Assembly: GCA_003439945.1 (NCBI GenBank)
Contig: QVRM01006467.1
Location: 156,001-220,000 of the forward strand
Source of the DNA: Dermanyssus gallinae
Lineage: Eukaryota; Arthropoda; Arachnida; Mesostigmata; Dermanyssidae
DNA: 64,000 nt
Direction of reading: 5' to 3'
In this document: in pieces, positions 33,420-43,817 of the stretch
Layout: each line of letters starts with the position of its first letter
Numbering within the stretch: position 1 is the stretch's first letter
Position numbers and translations under genes: made by a program
The notes under the pieces: model-generated
Database searches by the model: none
Told to the model about the DNA's origin: nothing
The model's input: the letters and a program-made list of their open reading frames with translations, nothing else

Positions 33420-33880
33420 GTGCAGATAGGTAGATTGGTATATAGATAGAAAATAGATAGGTAGATTGATATATAGATAGATAAATAGATAGGTAGATTG
33501 ATACATAGATAGATAAATAGATAGGTAGATTGACACATATTTAGATAAATAGATAGGTAGATTAATACATAGATATGTCAATAGATAGGTAGATTAATAC
33601 ATATATAGATAAATAGATAGGTAGATTGATACATAGATAGATCAATAGATAGGTAGATTGATACATAGATAAATCAATAGATAGGTAGAGATATACATAG
33701 AGAGGTAGATTGATACATAGATAGATCAATAGATATGTAGATTGATACATAGATAGATAAATGGATAGCTAGATTGATACATAGATAGATCAATAGATAA
33801 GTAGATTGATGCATAGATAGGTAAATTGATGCATAGGTAGATAAGTAGATTGGTAGATTGATACTTAGATAGATAAATAT
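33420..33880. repeat. 32-bp GATA-derived minisatellite, about 14 units
   Basis: AGGTAGATTGATACATAGAT recurs with a period of 32 bases where measured (33491, 33523, 33555, 33587) and less regularly later. Each unit is built from degenerate GATA tetranucleotides, so this is a higher-order array grown from a microsatellite. Tyr/Leu/Ser-rich minus frames are artefacts. Confidence 0.93.
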
Positions 33881-33959
33881 GCGCAATGACACATGCTCAC
33901 ATGATGCAGCACAACCCAGCACAACATAACATAACAACGATAACTGTCTCATGCACGGC

Positions 33960-34234
33960 GGTGTTATCACACCTTCGTCATAGCTCTGCCGAGTGTGGAC
34001 GGGTCGCAGAACACGCAGATTCGGAAAAGCGAAGAAACTATCTCGAGATGTTAAAAAAATGCTACCTCTTCACACCTACTGCATTGGAGACACTGGGTGT
34101 GTATAAGTGTCTGCACAGCGAACTTTTTGGGGCATCTCGCAGAACGCACGGGGACATTACATTACATGCGATTTTTCTATGGCAATTGATGTCCTTGGCG
34201 GTTTGCAAAGGCAGCGCGGCTTCTACTATTTAGG
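33960..34234 (+). pseudogene. LINE C-terminal fragment (post-endonuclease region)
   Basis: The translation reads SHLRHSSAECGRVAEHADSE, then KKCYLFTPTALETLGVY, and ends SLAVCKGSAASTI. It is homologous by eye to 59113-59402 over its length and to the end of 42300-43269 (FRPLAFETLGAPGVW). This is the extreme C-terminus of a non-LTR retrotransposon group found in many invertebrates. Only the 3' end is present. Confidence 0.7.
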
Positions 34235-34979
34235 CCCCATAGGCTAACAAACAATTAACTGCTGAGAGTAGACACGCTCATTCAACACTAGAACTAAGAC
34301 AAGAACAACAAGAACTAAACACTAATACAGATAATAACATTAATACCAATGCCTTACAAATTAGCTATGAACCAGCAGGCGCATGAACCTATCTAGTTAA
34401 TTTTTCTATCTGTAATACAGCGCGCACATATGTTACATTTCGACTATTTCTATAAAAGGATGACATCGACGGGTCAAAGCGCTGACATAATACGTGTAAA
34501 TTGGATCGCACAGGAAAACTAGAAAATAAATATGCGAACACAAAACATGGTATTGTTAACACACAAATTGATAAAACTACGATTACATAGGGAACAGCCA
34601 AATTCAAGAAAGTCATTACTTTTTTTTAACAAGTTGAATATACGCATATACATACCAAATGCAATTAAAAGCCTCTTGACACCGCCGTTACTTTTTAGTT
34701 AGTCCTCCTAGTTCGTGTGGGCTTAGTTAATATATCTATAAATTTTCATTCTTGATTTAACAATATATACAATGTTGACCAATATGTTTGCAAGATTAAA
34801 CATTCGTGTCTTTTTCGGAATTTTATGATAAAATATTCTAATTTCCCAAAAACCACACTAATACAGAGTTTTAGGCTATACATGCCCCTTTACACGCAAA
34901 TAACAATGCAAAACAAATATAAATGCAATTATATTTGTCCGGATGTACGTGCATGCAACTAGCATAAACTAATCTAGAT

Positions 34980-34981
<2 letters not shown>
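34235..34981. other. No recognisable feature
   Basis: AT-rich. Nothing recognised. Confidence 0.45.

Positions 34982-35017
<36 letters not shown>
34982..35017. repeat. (TA)n tract
   Basis: About 18 TA units. Confidence 0.96.
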
Positions 35018-35039
35018 TGCATGGATATACATACATATA

Positions 35040-35220
35040 CTCTGACTTCTCTGCAACGCGTACGCGTCCAGTTATATACCGCTGCTTCCTTTTGGGACGC
35101 ACTTCTGAAGTGGTCTTGGGCTAGCCTAAAGTAAACGGGCACGTAAAAAGCACAAGACACGCCAAGAGGGTACATAAAGCCAGAGAGCGTGAAATGTTTC
35201 TGTATTTCTGTCCCTCAATA
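35040..35220 (+). pseudogene. LINE extreme C-terminus plus 3' UTR
   Basis: A short frame reads LQRVRVQLYTAASFWDALL, which fits the QR-x-Q-rich last segment of the 33960 and 59113 relics. The following bases CACTTCTGAAGTGGTCTTGG and CTAGCCTAAAG are shared with 43250-43310. An AATAAA lies at about 35218. The fragment starts close to the (TA)n tract at 34982-35017. Confidence 0.6.
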
Positions 35221-35639
35221 AACGTTCTTAAACGCAGCGCCCTGCGCACAGTTCGCAAATTATTAGAACAGCAACGTTTGGCTTACACTGTGTGTTGATC
35301 GAGCCATTGGTGTCATCGTTGTTGTTGTTGCTGTTGTTGTTGTTGAAAGAAAAGTGCAAAGCTAGGTCAGAGTGAGCCAACTTTCACTAGCCTCACAGAT
35401 CACTTTAGTGAGTGTTCACTCACTGCAGTCTGTGGCCGCATTAGTATTGGTAGCCATTGCGGCAGTGTTTTTTGCTCTCAGTAGCGTACGGTGGATATGA
35501 CCCCGATCGTTGCCTTTTGCACGGCAGTGGCCTCCATCGCGCTGGACATCGAGACGTGTCCCTCTTCTCTGTGCTGCCTCTTCTGGATGCCAGGCGGTAG
35601 TATACGTCCAATCCCCACCGTATACTTGAAAGCACGTAC
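35221..35639. other. No recognisable gene
   Basis: Contains a short TTG run (35316-35345) and otherwise non-repetitive sequence. Confidence 0.4.
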
Positions 35640-35960
35640 AAACTACAACAACAGCAACAACTGCAACAGCAACAACAACGAGAATAACGAGGGTGTTGTT
35701 AGTTGTCACAAGAACGTCAACAAAACGCCAACTACAGCAACAATAACAAAGGTTAATAGTTGCCATAAAAACGTCAAAAAAGACACCAACAACAACAACA
35801 ACAAAAACACGGCCACAGTAACAACAACAGCGGTGTGGGCAGAGAAAATAACGACGACGACGATTAAAATAACAATCACAGCAGTAACAGCAATAAAGGC
35901 AATGCTGCTGATGGTGCCAACAGTAGCAACAAAATTACAACAACAAGCAACAAACAACAC
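35640..35960. repeat. CAA/ACG trinucleotide-rich block
   Basis: Diffuse CAA units with ACGACGACG near 35850. Thr/Asn-rich frames are artefacts. Confidence 0.85.
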
Positions 35961-36584
35961 ACACAACAACGTGAACGTAGGAATGGCGATCACAAAAGAC
36001 TCAATCAAAAATAGAGCGTACAAACGGGACATTAGACAGGAAGGCAAGGTATAACAGTATTAACGGTGTCTATGAGTTTTGCTAGTATTATACGATACAA
36101 CGAACTACAAAAACAAAAACAGAACTAAAGAGGTAGAAGAAGGTTGAAAACTACAATCAACATGGCGCAAAACTAAAACAACGCACAATGGTCTTAGAAA
36201 TTACGATAGCTTCAAGAGATCAAACAGCCGTGCGACTGCCACTACAACAACTACTACTACTACTACTACTACTACGACTACTGCAAGGACAGAAGAAGAA
36301 AAATCAAAGTTGGAATTCTGCCAACCACGTGGGTAGCTGAGCCAGATGAAGTAACTAGAAACACGTAAAAGAAGAATATAGAATATAGTGATCGTCACGC
36401 CAACTGCAACAACAGAGGAGATTCGGTAGTAAACCAGTTGCCCAACTGATTAGTGATGGCGGAAGTAAAGCACACCGTCGAGTAATCATTCTTAGATTGC
36501 GTGCCAAAGACACACAAATTTGCATGATAAGTACTGCAGGAAGTGACCGCTGTTGTATGTCATAAACTTTATTTTAAAATTACA

Positions 36585-36588
<4 letters not shown>
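35961..36588. other. No gene; (TAC)n run
   Basis: A-rich sequence with (CTA)n at about 36242-36281. Confidence 0.5.

Positions 36589-36621
<33 letters not shown>
36589..36621. repeat. (TA)n tract
   Basis: About 16 TA units. Confidence 0.96.
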
Positions 36622-36624
<3 letters not shown>

Positions 36625-36730
36625 GACACCGAACCTGTGTATCTACCAATCTAGCAGAGCGGAGTCCGGAACAGAATCTGCTGTTTTTGCTGACGAAGGC
36701 GTAGCAAGGAACCGAACGCATTCTAGATTT

Positions 36731-36734
<4 letters not shown>

Positions 36735-36805
<71 letters not shown>
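36735..36805. repeat. (TA)n tract
   Basis: About 35 uninterrupted TA units. Confidence 0.97.
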
Positions 36806-36808
<3 letters not shown>

Positions 36809-37814
36809 GATGTGTTTAATTCGTTCGCTTACATGACCCGAAACAGCAGACTCTATTTCGGAGTCTGGTCGGCTAGATTAATAGATGTCGAGGTTCGGTA
36901 TCACACACGCATATATATGCATATATAAACATATAAGAGGGCACCCTAGACATGTGTGCATACGTGTACATGCTTCGTTGTATTGCACATCCACATGGTG
37001 TGTAAATACACTTTATCAAACGAATTCTGCTGACGAACTGTTCCATACTGGCTTACCCACAACCAATAGAAACTGTAGTGTAAAAGAAGGGAGTGGTCAC
37101 ACTCAAATGAGTGTACGGATGAGCGACAACACAAAATCACCCAGCCTCAGGTTCGTCTACCTGCAATCTAGCAGGTATCCATGTCCGTAATCATTGCCAC
37201 CGCCACCACCACCACCATCATCATCATCTTTGTGGTCTCCATGGTCAACATTATGATTATGATTACCAACAGCCGCAACACCTTTACCTTGATTTCGACC
37301 ATCGCCGACTCTCAACCAGCGAAGCGAAGACGACAGACAAACAGATAGGCAGACAGACAGAAAAAATCGGTGAGAACATGATGGACAATACGAAGAAGGA
37401 CCAAAGCGCAGGACGTCCGTCGGTGGCCAAAACAAATGCCTAATACGAACGCCATAGCCTCGCGCTTTGACTACATAAGAAGGTCTTTCTTTGCTTCCCC
37501 TGTCCCAGGACAGCCTATCCCCCACCCCCCACACGCACACACACATACTACCCCAGCGACCCCCGTTCACGGCCTGTCGAGAGAGCGCAGAGACAGCAGC
37601 AGCAGCATCACCCGTAGCGGACTGAGAGAGACTTGAGTCCTGCAGGCCGTCGACCTGTCGGTTTAGCTACGATCAGCCGTTGTTGCGATGATCATCTGGC
37701 TCTGAGGAGCTGACCCACTCTTCGGTGAACCACTATTCGCAGCCAGCACCAACCAGCAACGGCACCCGCCGCGCCGGTACAACGACTATGATCCCAACTA
37801 TTATGGCCGATGTC
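36806..37814. other. No recognisable gene
   Basis: Contains CAC/CAT runs (37198-37230), AGAC repeats (37330-37365) and a C-rich stretch. The last 300 bases are CpG-rich. Confidence 0.4.
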
Positions 37815-38500
37815 GTTGTTGTTGTTGCTGCTGTTGATGCTGCTGTTGATGTTGTTGTTGTTGTGGTTGTTATTGCTGCTGTTGATGCTGTTGTTGTTGT
37901 TGCTGTTGCGGCTGACGGCTGTTACCTAGTCAGTCAACAGCGAGAAAGGTAGGTCGCAAGATCTGGTCGCGCTGACACTTCTATCTCTACTCCAAGTTAA
38001 AGCTACGAAGGACGTCAAAGCCTACAGATATAGATGCGCGCAGATCCGGGCACAGATGCAGTCAAGGCACTCGTTGTCTTTGTTGTTGTTGCTGCCGTAG
38101 TTGCTGTTGTTGTTGCTGCCGTCGTTGTTGTTGTTGCTGTTGTTGTTGCCGTCGTCTTCTTCGCCGTCCTGGCTCAACGCTGGCGAAACTCGAGGGACGA
38201 ACCAAGGCGATGAACGCCGCTGACACACCAAGCTGGTCGGCGGCGAGCGGCAGCAATTGGGAACAGCAACACGACTAACAACAGCAGCAGCAGCGGCAGG
38301 AGCCCTAGCGAAAACGACAACAACAACAGCAACAACAACCACAACAACACCGCCAACAACAGCAACAGCAACCACAACAGCACCGGCAACAACAACAACC
38401 ACAACAGCACCGCTAACAACAACAGCACCACTAATAGCAACCGCAACGATAGAAGCCGATGCACTAGAAGTAGCATAAGAGTCCCCATGACGTCATGGAG
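37815..38500. repeat. GTT/GCT then CAA/CAG trinucleotide arrays
   Basis: GTT-type runs (37815-37915, 38080-38160) switch to the complementary CAA/CAG type at about 38276-38450. The strand switch around 38160-38276 places long inverted-like low-complexity arms next to each other. Confidence 0.88.
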
Positions 38501-39240
38501 GACCTTCTTCTTCTTTTTCTTTCTCCATCTTCTCGACCTCCTGTTTCTTCTCGTCGTCGTCGTCGCCGAGAGAGGCTTTAACTGGCTGCGCCGCGCGACC
38601 TGCTGCCATTGCTGTAGCGGCACGAAGCGGGGGGTAGACTGGGGTGGTTGGCTGAAGCTTGGTTGGGGTCGAGCGAGCGAGAGAGAGAGAAGGGAAAGTC
38701 GGGCGTATGCGAGGCGAGCAAGATAGCGAAAGGTAGAAAAGGTGAGTGAACGAGAAAGAAGATTTAAAGCAAACGACAGAGAGAGAGAGAGACCGACAAA
38801 AAGAGCGGATATGGCGGAAGAGAACGAAGGGAAAATAAATTGATAGTGCGCGTAGCATGTAGTATGCAGGATGGGGAGAGCGAGAAGGAAGGGTGGGGCG
38901 TAAGAAATGCGAATCGGCGAAAAGCGGAACCTCAAATCCCACGACGAGTAGAGAAAGAGTGTGCGACGAGACGAGAACTTTAAAGGTTCACCTAGACCAA
39001 CCTACGTGGCCGGAGGGGGGTTCGGCGGGGAGGGGGGCAGGGGGTAGAGCTAACTGCGGCCGGACGACCGACCCACCGAACGACCAGCCAGCTGACGACG
39101 AGCATGAACAACCCCCCAAACGAGCCTAAGCGTATAGGCAAGCGGAGGCCGCCCATGAACAGACCTGGGCGGCCAGAACGGCTCTATCGCCAGCCGAATG
39201 GCAAAAAGTCGGGCAGCAAGCAGCGACGGGTAGCAGTCGT
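38501..39240. other. GC-rich region with GA runs
   Basis: CpG-rich, with GAGAGAGA runs (38680-38690, 38775-38795) and G-rich segments (38995-39045). Frames exist on both strands but resemble no protein I know. Confidence 0.35.
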
Positions 39241-39385
39241 AGTAGTAACGACAACGATACCAACAATAACGATACCAACGAAAACGATACCAACGACAAC
39301 GATACCAACAACAATAGCAGCAGCTGCGACGGCAACAACAAAAAAGACGACGACAACGACAACAACAACAACAACATCAGTCGAA
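39241..39385. repeat. ACG/CAA trinucleotide and ACCAACGATA repeat
   Basis: The unit CGATACCAACAA (12-15 bases, degenerate) repeats at 39256-39310, then ACGACGACAACAACAAC follows. Confidence 0.88.
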
Positions 39386-39799
39386 AGAGAAGCGTAGGTA
39401 ATGACAAGGGAGAGAGAGGGAGGGAAGTGAGGACTTAGTGGTAAAACGCTGGCCCATCGCTGGAGGTCATGGAAAATTACACTTCAATTCACAGCAAGTT
39501 AATCATCAGTCAGTTAGCCAGCCAGTCGAGACGAGCAGACATCGTGTCTCGTGTCCGCAACCGAAGTGCGGCCTCGCCATTATCACCATCATGGCCATCA
39601 GTTCTCGCCTGCCTTCGAAGGGCGAAGCGGTCGTGTTTTGCCGATGGCTTATTAGTACAGCTGGGCATTGTGCCCAACTTTCGGATCCTCGGTCTAGTTT
39701 TACAATACGCAAGTACTCTCGGCGTAATACAATTTGGGACCTCAGCGAGTGGGCAACATGCAAGGTTACACTGCAATGACTTGCTAGAATCACATATAA
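39386..39799. other. No recognisable feature
   Basis: Non-repetitive sequence without a recognised domain. Confidence 0.4.
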
Positions 39800-39829
39800 C
39801 ATATATATATATATATATATATATATACT
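39800..39829. repeat. (TA)n tract
   Basis: About 15 TA units. It is the next tract upstream of the R2-like 3' fragment. Confidence 0.96.
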
Positions 39830-40125
39830 TGGCGGTGCAACGTAGAAAACGTCTATGAACAATTTATTGTGGCATTCCTTACACCAGGCACTTCACAGAC
39901 TCACGAACATGCACAAACTCTTACGAGGAGTTTCGGAGGTACTCAGTTGAAGTCATGAAGACAAGGCGCAACTCTCCACGGTTCATCGTTAAATGCAGAG
40001 GTGTCAATAGCATTCAGATTAATACACTTCACGCTGCACCTACCAGTTCAAGTATACGACCGTTGCTCCATAGTCTTAGAAAGATTTTTCGTCGACGGCA
40101 CTGTACCGCGAGGAGTTGCATGGGA

Positions 40126-40285
40126 CTTTGAGGATATATCGCTCGAACTGAGCCCATAAGAGGGGGTTGCCAACAAGCACACGGACAGCTGGATATTATC
40201 TTCACGTGATACCCTTTTACCACAATGTTTATTAAGCGAGCACTTCCGAGAGTGCAAACATATTGTAAATAATTAATAAACCATC

Positions 40286-40291
<6 letters not shown>
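40126..40291 (+). mobile_element. R2-like element 3' end, copy 2
   Basis: About 166 bases match 28550-28724, from TTTGAGGATATA through CACGTGATACCC and TTACCACAATG to TTAATAAACCATCACAATA, at about 80% by eye. Like copy 1 it runs straight into (TA)n. No coding sequence was recognised just upstream, so this is a heavily 5'-truncated or decayed copy. Bases 39830-40125 may be part of it but I cannot show this. Confidence 0.8.

Positions 40292-40359
<68 letters not shown>
40288..40359. repeat. (TA)n tract
   Basis: About 36 TA units between the R2-like 3' end and a mariner relic. Confidence 0.97.
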
Positions 40360-40360
<1 letters not shown>

Positions 40361-40463
40361 CGAGCGCGTGTTTTTAATTACCAATTGGTAAGTTTCCTAG
40401 GTATGAAGTACGGTGAATCAGTTCCTGCTGAATATATAGCGACGTTGCAGCGCTGGCTGTGTT

Positions 40464-41010
40464 TTGTTTCGTGACGAAAGAACAATGGTACCCGCAAAGG
40501 CCCTTTTGCATTATTCTATTCCTTTTTACTTCTACGAAGGACTGAATGCAACTGTCTCAGCAGCAAATATTTGTGCTGTCCACGGGCCTCAATGTGGGTG
40601 CTTCCGTATCACAATGCGATGCTTCGATCACATTTGTAATGCCGATGGTAATGTAACAGATCTAGAATGGACGGGACAACCTTCCACAGTGGATGCGGGT
40701 GAAATAACTGCTTTCGTAAATTGACGATTGTATTTGACGCTCGACGAGATCATGGCACACATAGTGAATGCCATGAATGGAGCCAGTGAAAGCCACATCG
40801 TGAATAAATCCAATGACTTGCACCTAACTAGTTAGTGCCGCAGGCACGTGAAACATGCCGATATATGCGTGGTCTCCCGTCGACTCACCGAAAGCGGCAG
40901 GATAAACTGTCTAGATAGCTGCGCTCTACTTTTTTCTTGACAAAAAACAAACAACATTTAAGCGTAGCTTGGGCAACGTCGTCACTGGAACAAGGTACTA
41001 GACTCAATAC
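40464..41010 (+). pseudogene. Mos1-type mariner transposase relic
   Basis: The first 77 codons (to 40724) keep the N-terminal helix-turn-helix pattern: LNATVSAANICAVHG, then the domain-linker motif GQPSTVDAGEI. After a stop the match continues in other frames, with CALLFS.QKTNN near 40922-40955 and VTGTRY near 40980-40997, where the first catalytic Asp (TGDE) would stand. The remainder is not recognisable. Terminal repeats were not identified. Confidence 0.62.
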
Positions 41011-41400
41011 CGAAAAGCGTGGTATACGATAAGCTTCGGCGAAGCAACGGAACGCTTAATACGGAACAGTACTGGCAGCGGGTCGATCGTTGAAGATTTG
41101 TGGGGGAGTCGCATTTCATTATGAAAACGGCCCGCCCCGATACACCTGTGGCGATGTGTTTGTTTCGATTTGCTGCATTTTGCATGAAATGATTTAGATC
41201 ATCCATCTTGTTCTCTCTTTAGTCCCGAGCTTGCCCCATCAAATTATCATCTGTTCCGCTTACTTTAAAATCATTTGGAGGGAGAAATCGTCTAAGGTTT
41301 TAAAGGTATCAAAAACTGCCACTATCACTTGCATCGTGTGTGGAATAGATGACATTTTCTCTTTAAAAAACGTTGAACGAATGTTTAAGAAAGAGGTGAG

Positions 41401-41433
<33 letters not shown>
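41401..41433. repeat. (TA)n tract
   Basis: About 15 TA units bordering the left inverted repeat. Confidence 0.96.
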
Positions 41434-41436
<3 letters not shown>

Positions 41437-41438
<2 letters not shown>

Positions 41439-41590
41439 GGTCTTCCATAAACGTATGTACTTAATTTTAGGTTTGGTAGAACTCGGCAAGAAACTGATTT
41501 TTCCCAACGGAAACAGGGGGCAAAAACGTCTTGTTTTATAAGAGAGAATGCAATTTATAAAAGTAGTTCTTTTGCCATTTTTCCACATAG
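41437..41590 (+). repeat. Long inverted repeat, left arm
   Basis: About 150 bases (GTATGTACTTAATTTTAGG, GGTTTGGTAGAACTCGGCAA, ATTTATAAAAGTAGTT) match the reverse complement of 43625-43782 in order, at roughly 70% by eye. Together the arms bracket 2.35 kb, each arm beside a (TA)n tract. Confidence 0.8.
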
Positions 41591-41814
41591 TTGTGCAAAA
41601 TCTACGTTTATGGGAGAACTAATCAATTCAGGAAAAAAAACGATCATACCGTTGCGTTCGGTAATACATTTAGCATAGTCTGGATGACACCAGACACAAG
41701 CTAGTAAAAGGCAAGTAGCCAGATTAAGGAAGGTCAGAAAAAGTCGATATGTTAATATATTTTTGACCGCAATATCAAAAGCGAAAACTTGCATACTTGC
41801 ATAGGGTATATGGG
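41591..41814. other. No recognisable feature
   Basis: AT-rich spacer between two copies of the same repeat. Confidence 0.4.
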
Positions 41815-42130
41815 TAAGTTAAGTGCTTATTTTGTGGTTTGGTAGAACTCGGCAAGGAAATATTTTTCCCCAATGGAAGGAGGAAGCGATATCGTTTTAG
41901 CAAAATTTTACGGTTCTATACGTGAAAGCTTCAACGTAAAACATGACAACAATGCCTGTTGAAAAAAACTTAGTTACTCCGCAATTACGTTACGCAGCAT
42001 TTAATGCCCAGCAGTTTGTTACGAAAATAATGGGCATTTAATTTGTTATTGCTGGATAATTATCTTTTGGCCGTGAATTTTTGTCGTAATGGCAAAGTTT
42101 TACGGTTCTGCACGTGAAAGCTTTAACATA
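41815..42130 (+). repeat. Internal copy of the repeat plus a short direct repeat
   Basis: GTGGTTTGGTAGAACTCGGC...TTTTTCCCCAATGGAAGGAGG (41835-41890) is a third copy of the left arm. Beside it, AAAATTTTACGGTTCT..ACGTGAAAGCTT (about 41910-41942) recurs at about 42094-42127. The internal region looks like a composite of repeat pieces. Confidence 0.72.
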
Positions 42131-42299
42131 ACAACATATCGACTTTTCATGGCTTTTTAGCTTGAGTCTGGTGTATAAGCTTGCAATTAAAATTTTCTGG
42201 TAATTCGTATTTTTTAGCTTGCATTCAAAATTTTCCGCCGAACACGGCGGTATATCGGTAAAGATTCTTTCTTGCGTTAACTGATTCTCCCGCAGACGT

Positions 42300-43269
42300 A
42301 GATTTTGCATATTGCCTTAAATTACTCAGGGCTTCTTACTCTTCCTTGAGACTCAACCACTTTCTTCGAGGGGCTGACCTATCTTATCGGGCCGACGACT
42401 TGCAATCGCTCAACGAGTTAATACTGTCTACCCTCGAGGCTCTGCTTAACACATCTCTACCACCGAGGGCACGGCAACAGGCATTACTGCCCGTCTCTCA
42501 AGAAGGCCTCGGGGTTCCGAACTTGAAGACCTTGCCATAGTCTCATCAATGCTAAGCGCAGAAAACAAGGCAACCCCCCTTTTAGATACAGCAGGAGTTG
42601 GCCTGTTTAGAAACCGCTTTGCCAGGCTTCAGGAGAACCTTCAGGCCCGGTGCGGAGAAAGGCCTGACAACATACTATCCCAAAGTGACTGGAGTGCCCC
42701 TATTGCACGCTGAAGTACAACGACGGCTCTTTAATGAAGCTGCCGACGACACGACCAGAGCTCGCCTAAACGCCGTTTCCGCCAAGGATTCAGACACCGT
42801 GTTACACGCGCTTCCCAGTGCACCCATAGGCACCCTTCTTGATGATGAGACGATTCGCATGGCAGTAGGCCTACGACTAAGGACAGACCTGGTCAGCCCC
42901 TATCGGTGTCAATGTGGTCACCCCGTCGACAAACTGGGACATCACGGTCTATCATGTATCATCAGCGCAGGCCGAAGCCCTCAACATGCCGCTATCAATA
43001 AGACCTTCAGCGCATCCGAAGCCGGTTATGCAGACCACCTTGCGGAGACTAGCAAGCTAAGAAAATTCTCATCAATTGGGTATCCGCACGAATTCCGACC
43101 TCTTGCGTTTGAGACCCTGGGTGCTCCTGGTGTTTGGACCAGACAACTGATCCGGAAATTCAGCACTACGTTGGTCAACCGGTGATAGCAGATCGTCGTC
43201 CCATTTTTAACAACGTCTGGATCTCGACATACAACGTGGTAACGCGGCCTCCGTTCGGGGCACACTTCT
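42300..43269 (+). pseudogene. LINE protein C-terminal half, frameshifted and internally deleted
   Basis: Blocks in order: a post-RT stretch with PVSQEGLGVPNLKT (about 42490-42535), a stop near 42538, and a 195-codon frame (42598-43185). In that frame lie RLNAVSAKDSDTVLHALPS, GTLLDDETIRMAVGLRLR and a Cys/His motif CQCG...KLGHHGLSC followed by GRSPQHAAINK. In related proteins an endonuclease-like segment follows. Here the text jumps to FRPLAFETLGAPGVW, so that segment appears deleted. After 43185 the match continues in another frame to a stop near 43269. Confidence 0.75.
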
Positions 43270-43400
43270 GAAGTGGTCTCGGCCTAGCCTAGACGAGGCG
43301 GACACGTGATAGTCACAATACACACCCGCTAGGCACATTGGCTTAGCCAATCTTTTGTATTATGTTTCCACAAACATAATGTAATCTCCGAAATAAAAAT
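43250..43400 (+). other. LINE 3' UTR shared with 35100-35220
   Basis: CACACTTCTGAAGTGGTCTC and GGCCTAGCCTAGA, then GGACACGTG, correspond to bases at 35098-35145. AAATAAAAATAAATG near 43392 may be the polyadenylation region. Confidence 0.65.
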
Positions 43401-43422
43401 AAATGTAATCTTTTGCCTATTT

Positions 43423-43620
43423 ACCGAGCAAGATGGCTTAGTGGCAAAGCCTTTGCCTTGCATTCGGGAGGACTGGGCTCGAGTCCCAGACCGGCCACCC
43501 TTAAATTGGTTTGCATGGCTTCCAATTTAGACAAGGTAAATGCCGGAGTGGATTAAAATTAGCCATGACATGAAAAACTGTACACGGGCAATAACCTTAC
43601 GAAAAATCTTAAAAAAAGAA
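43423..43620 (+). mobile_element. tRNA-derived SINE, family 1, copy B
   Basis: The tRNA-like head shows an A box (TGGCTTAGTGGCAAAGC, about 43433) and a B box (GGCTCGAGTCCCA, about 43478) at tRNA spacing. The head ends GGCCACC, then the shared body CCTTAAATTGGTTTGCATG, a TTCCAATTTAGACAAGGTAAA segment, GCCATGACATG and the tail CGGGCAATAACCTTACG with an A-rich end. The head is not a functional tRNA, as no good anticodon stem forms. It lies between the LINE relic and the right inverted-repeat arm. Confidence 0.85.
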
Positions 43621-43624
43621 AATT

Positions 43625-43777
43625 AAGTAGAAGACAAAAAGGCAGAATAACTACTTTTATAAATTTAATTCTCGCTCCTAAACATGACGCTACCGCCTCC
43701 TTCGATTGGGAAAAATTATTTTCCTGCTGAGTTCTACCAAACCTTAAAATAAGTACATACCGTTAGGAAAGGCCATA

Positions 43778-43782
<5 letters not shown>
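43625..43782 (-). repeat. Long inverted repeat, right arm
   Basis: Reverse complement of 41437-41590, including GAGTTCTACCAAACC and AAGTACATAC. It runs to the (TA)n tract that hosts the mariner. Confidence 0.8.

Positions 43783-43814
<32 letters not shown>
43781..43814. repeat. (TA)n tract hosting the mariner insertion
   Basis: About 16 TA units. The mariner left inverted repeat starts at 43815, directly after a TA. Confidence 0.96.
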
Positions 43815-43817
<3 letters not shown>

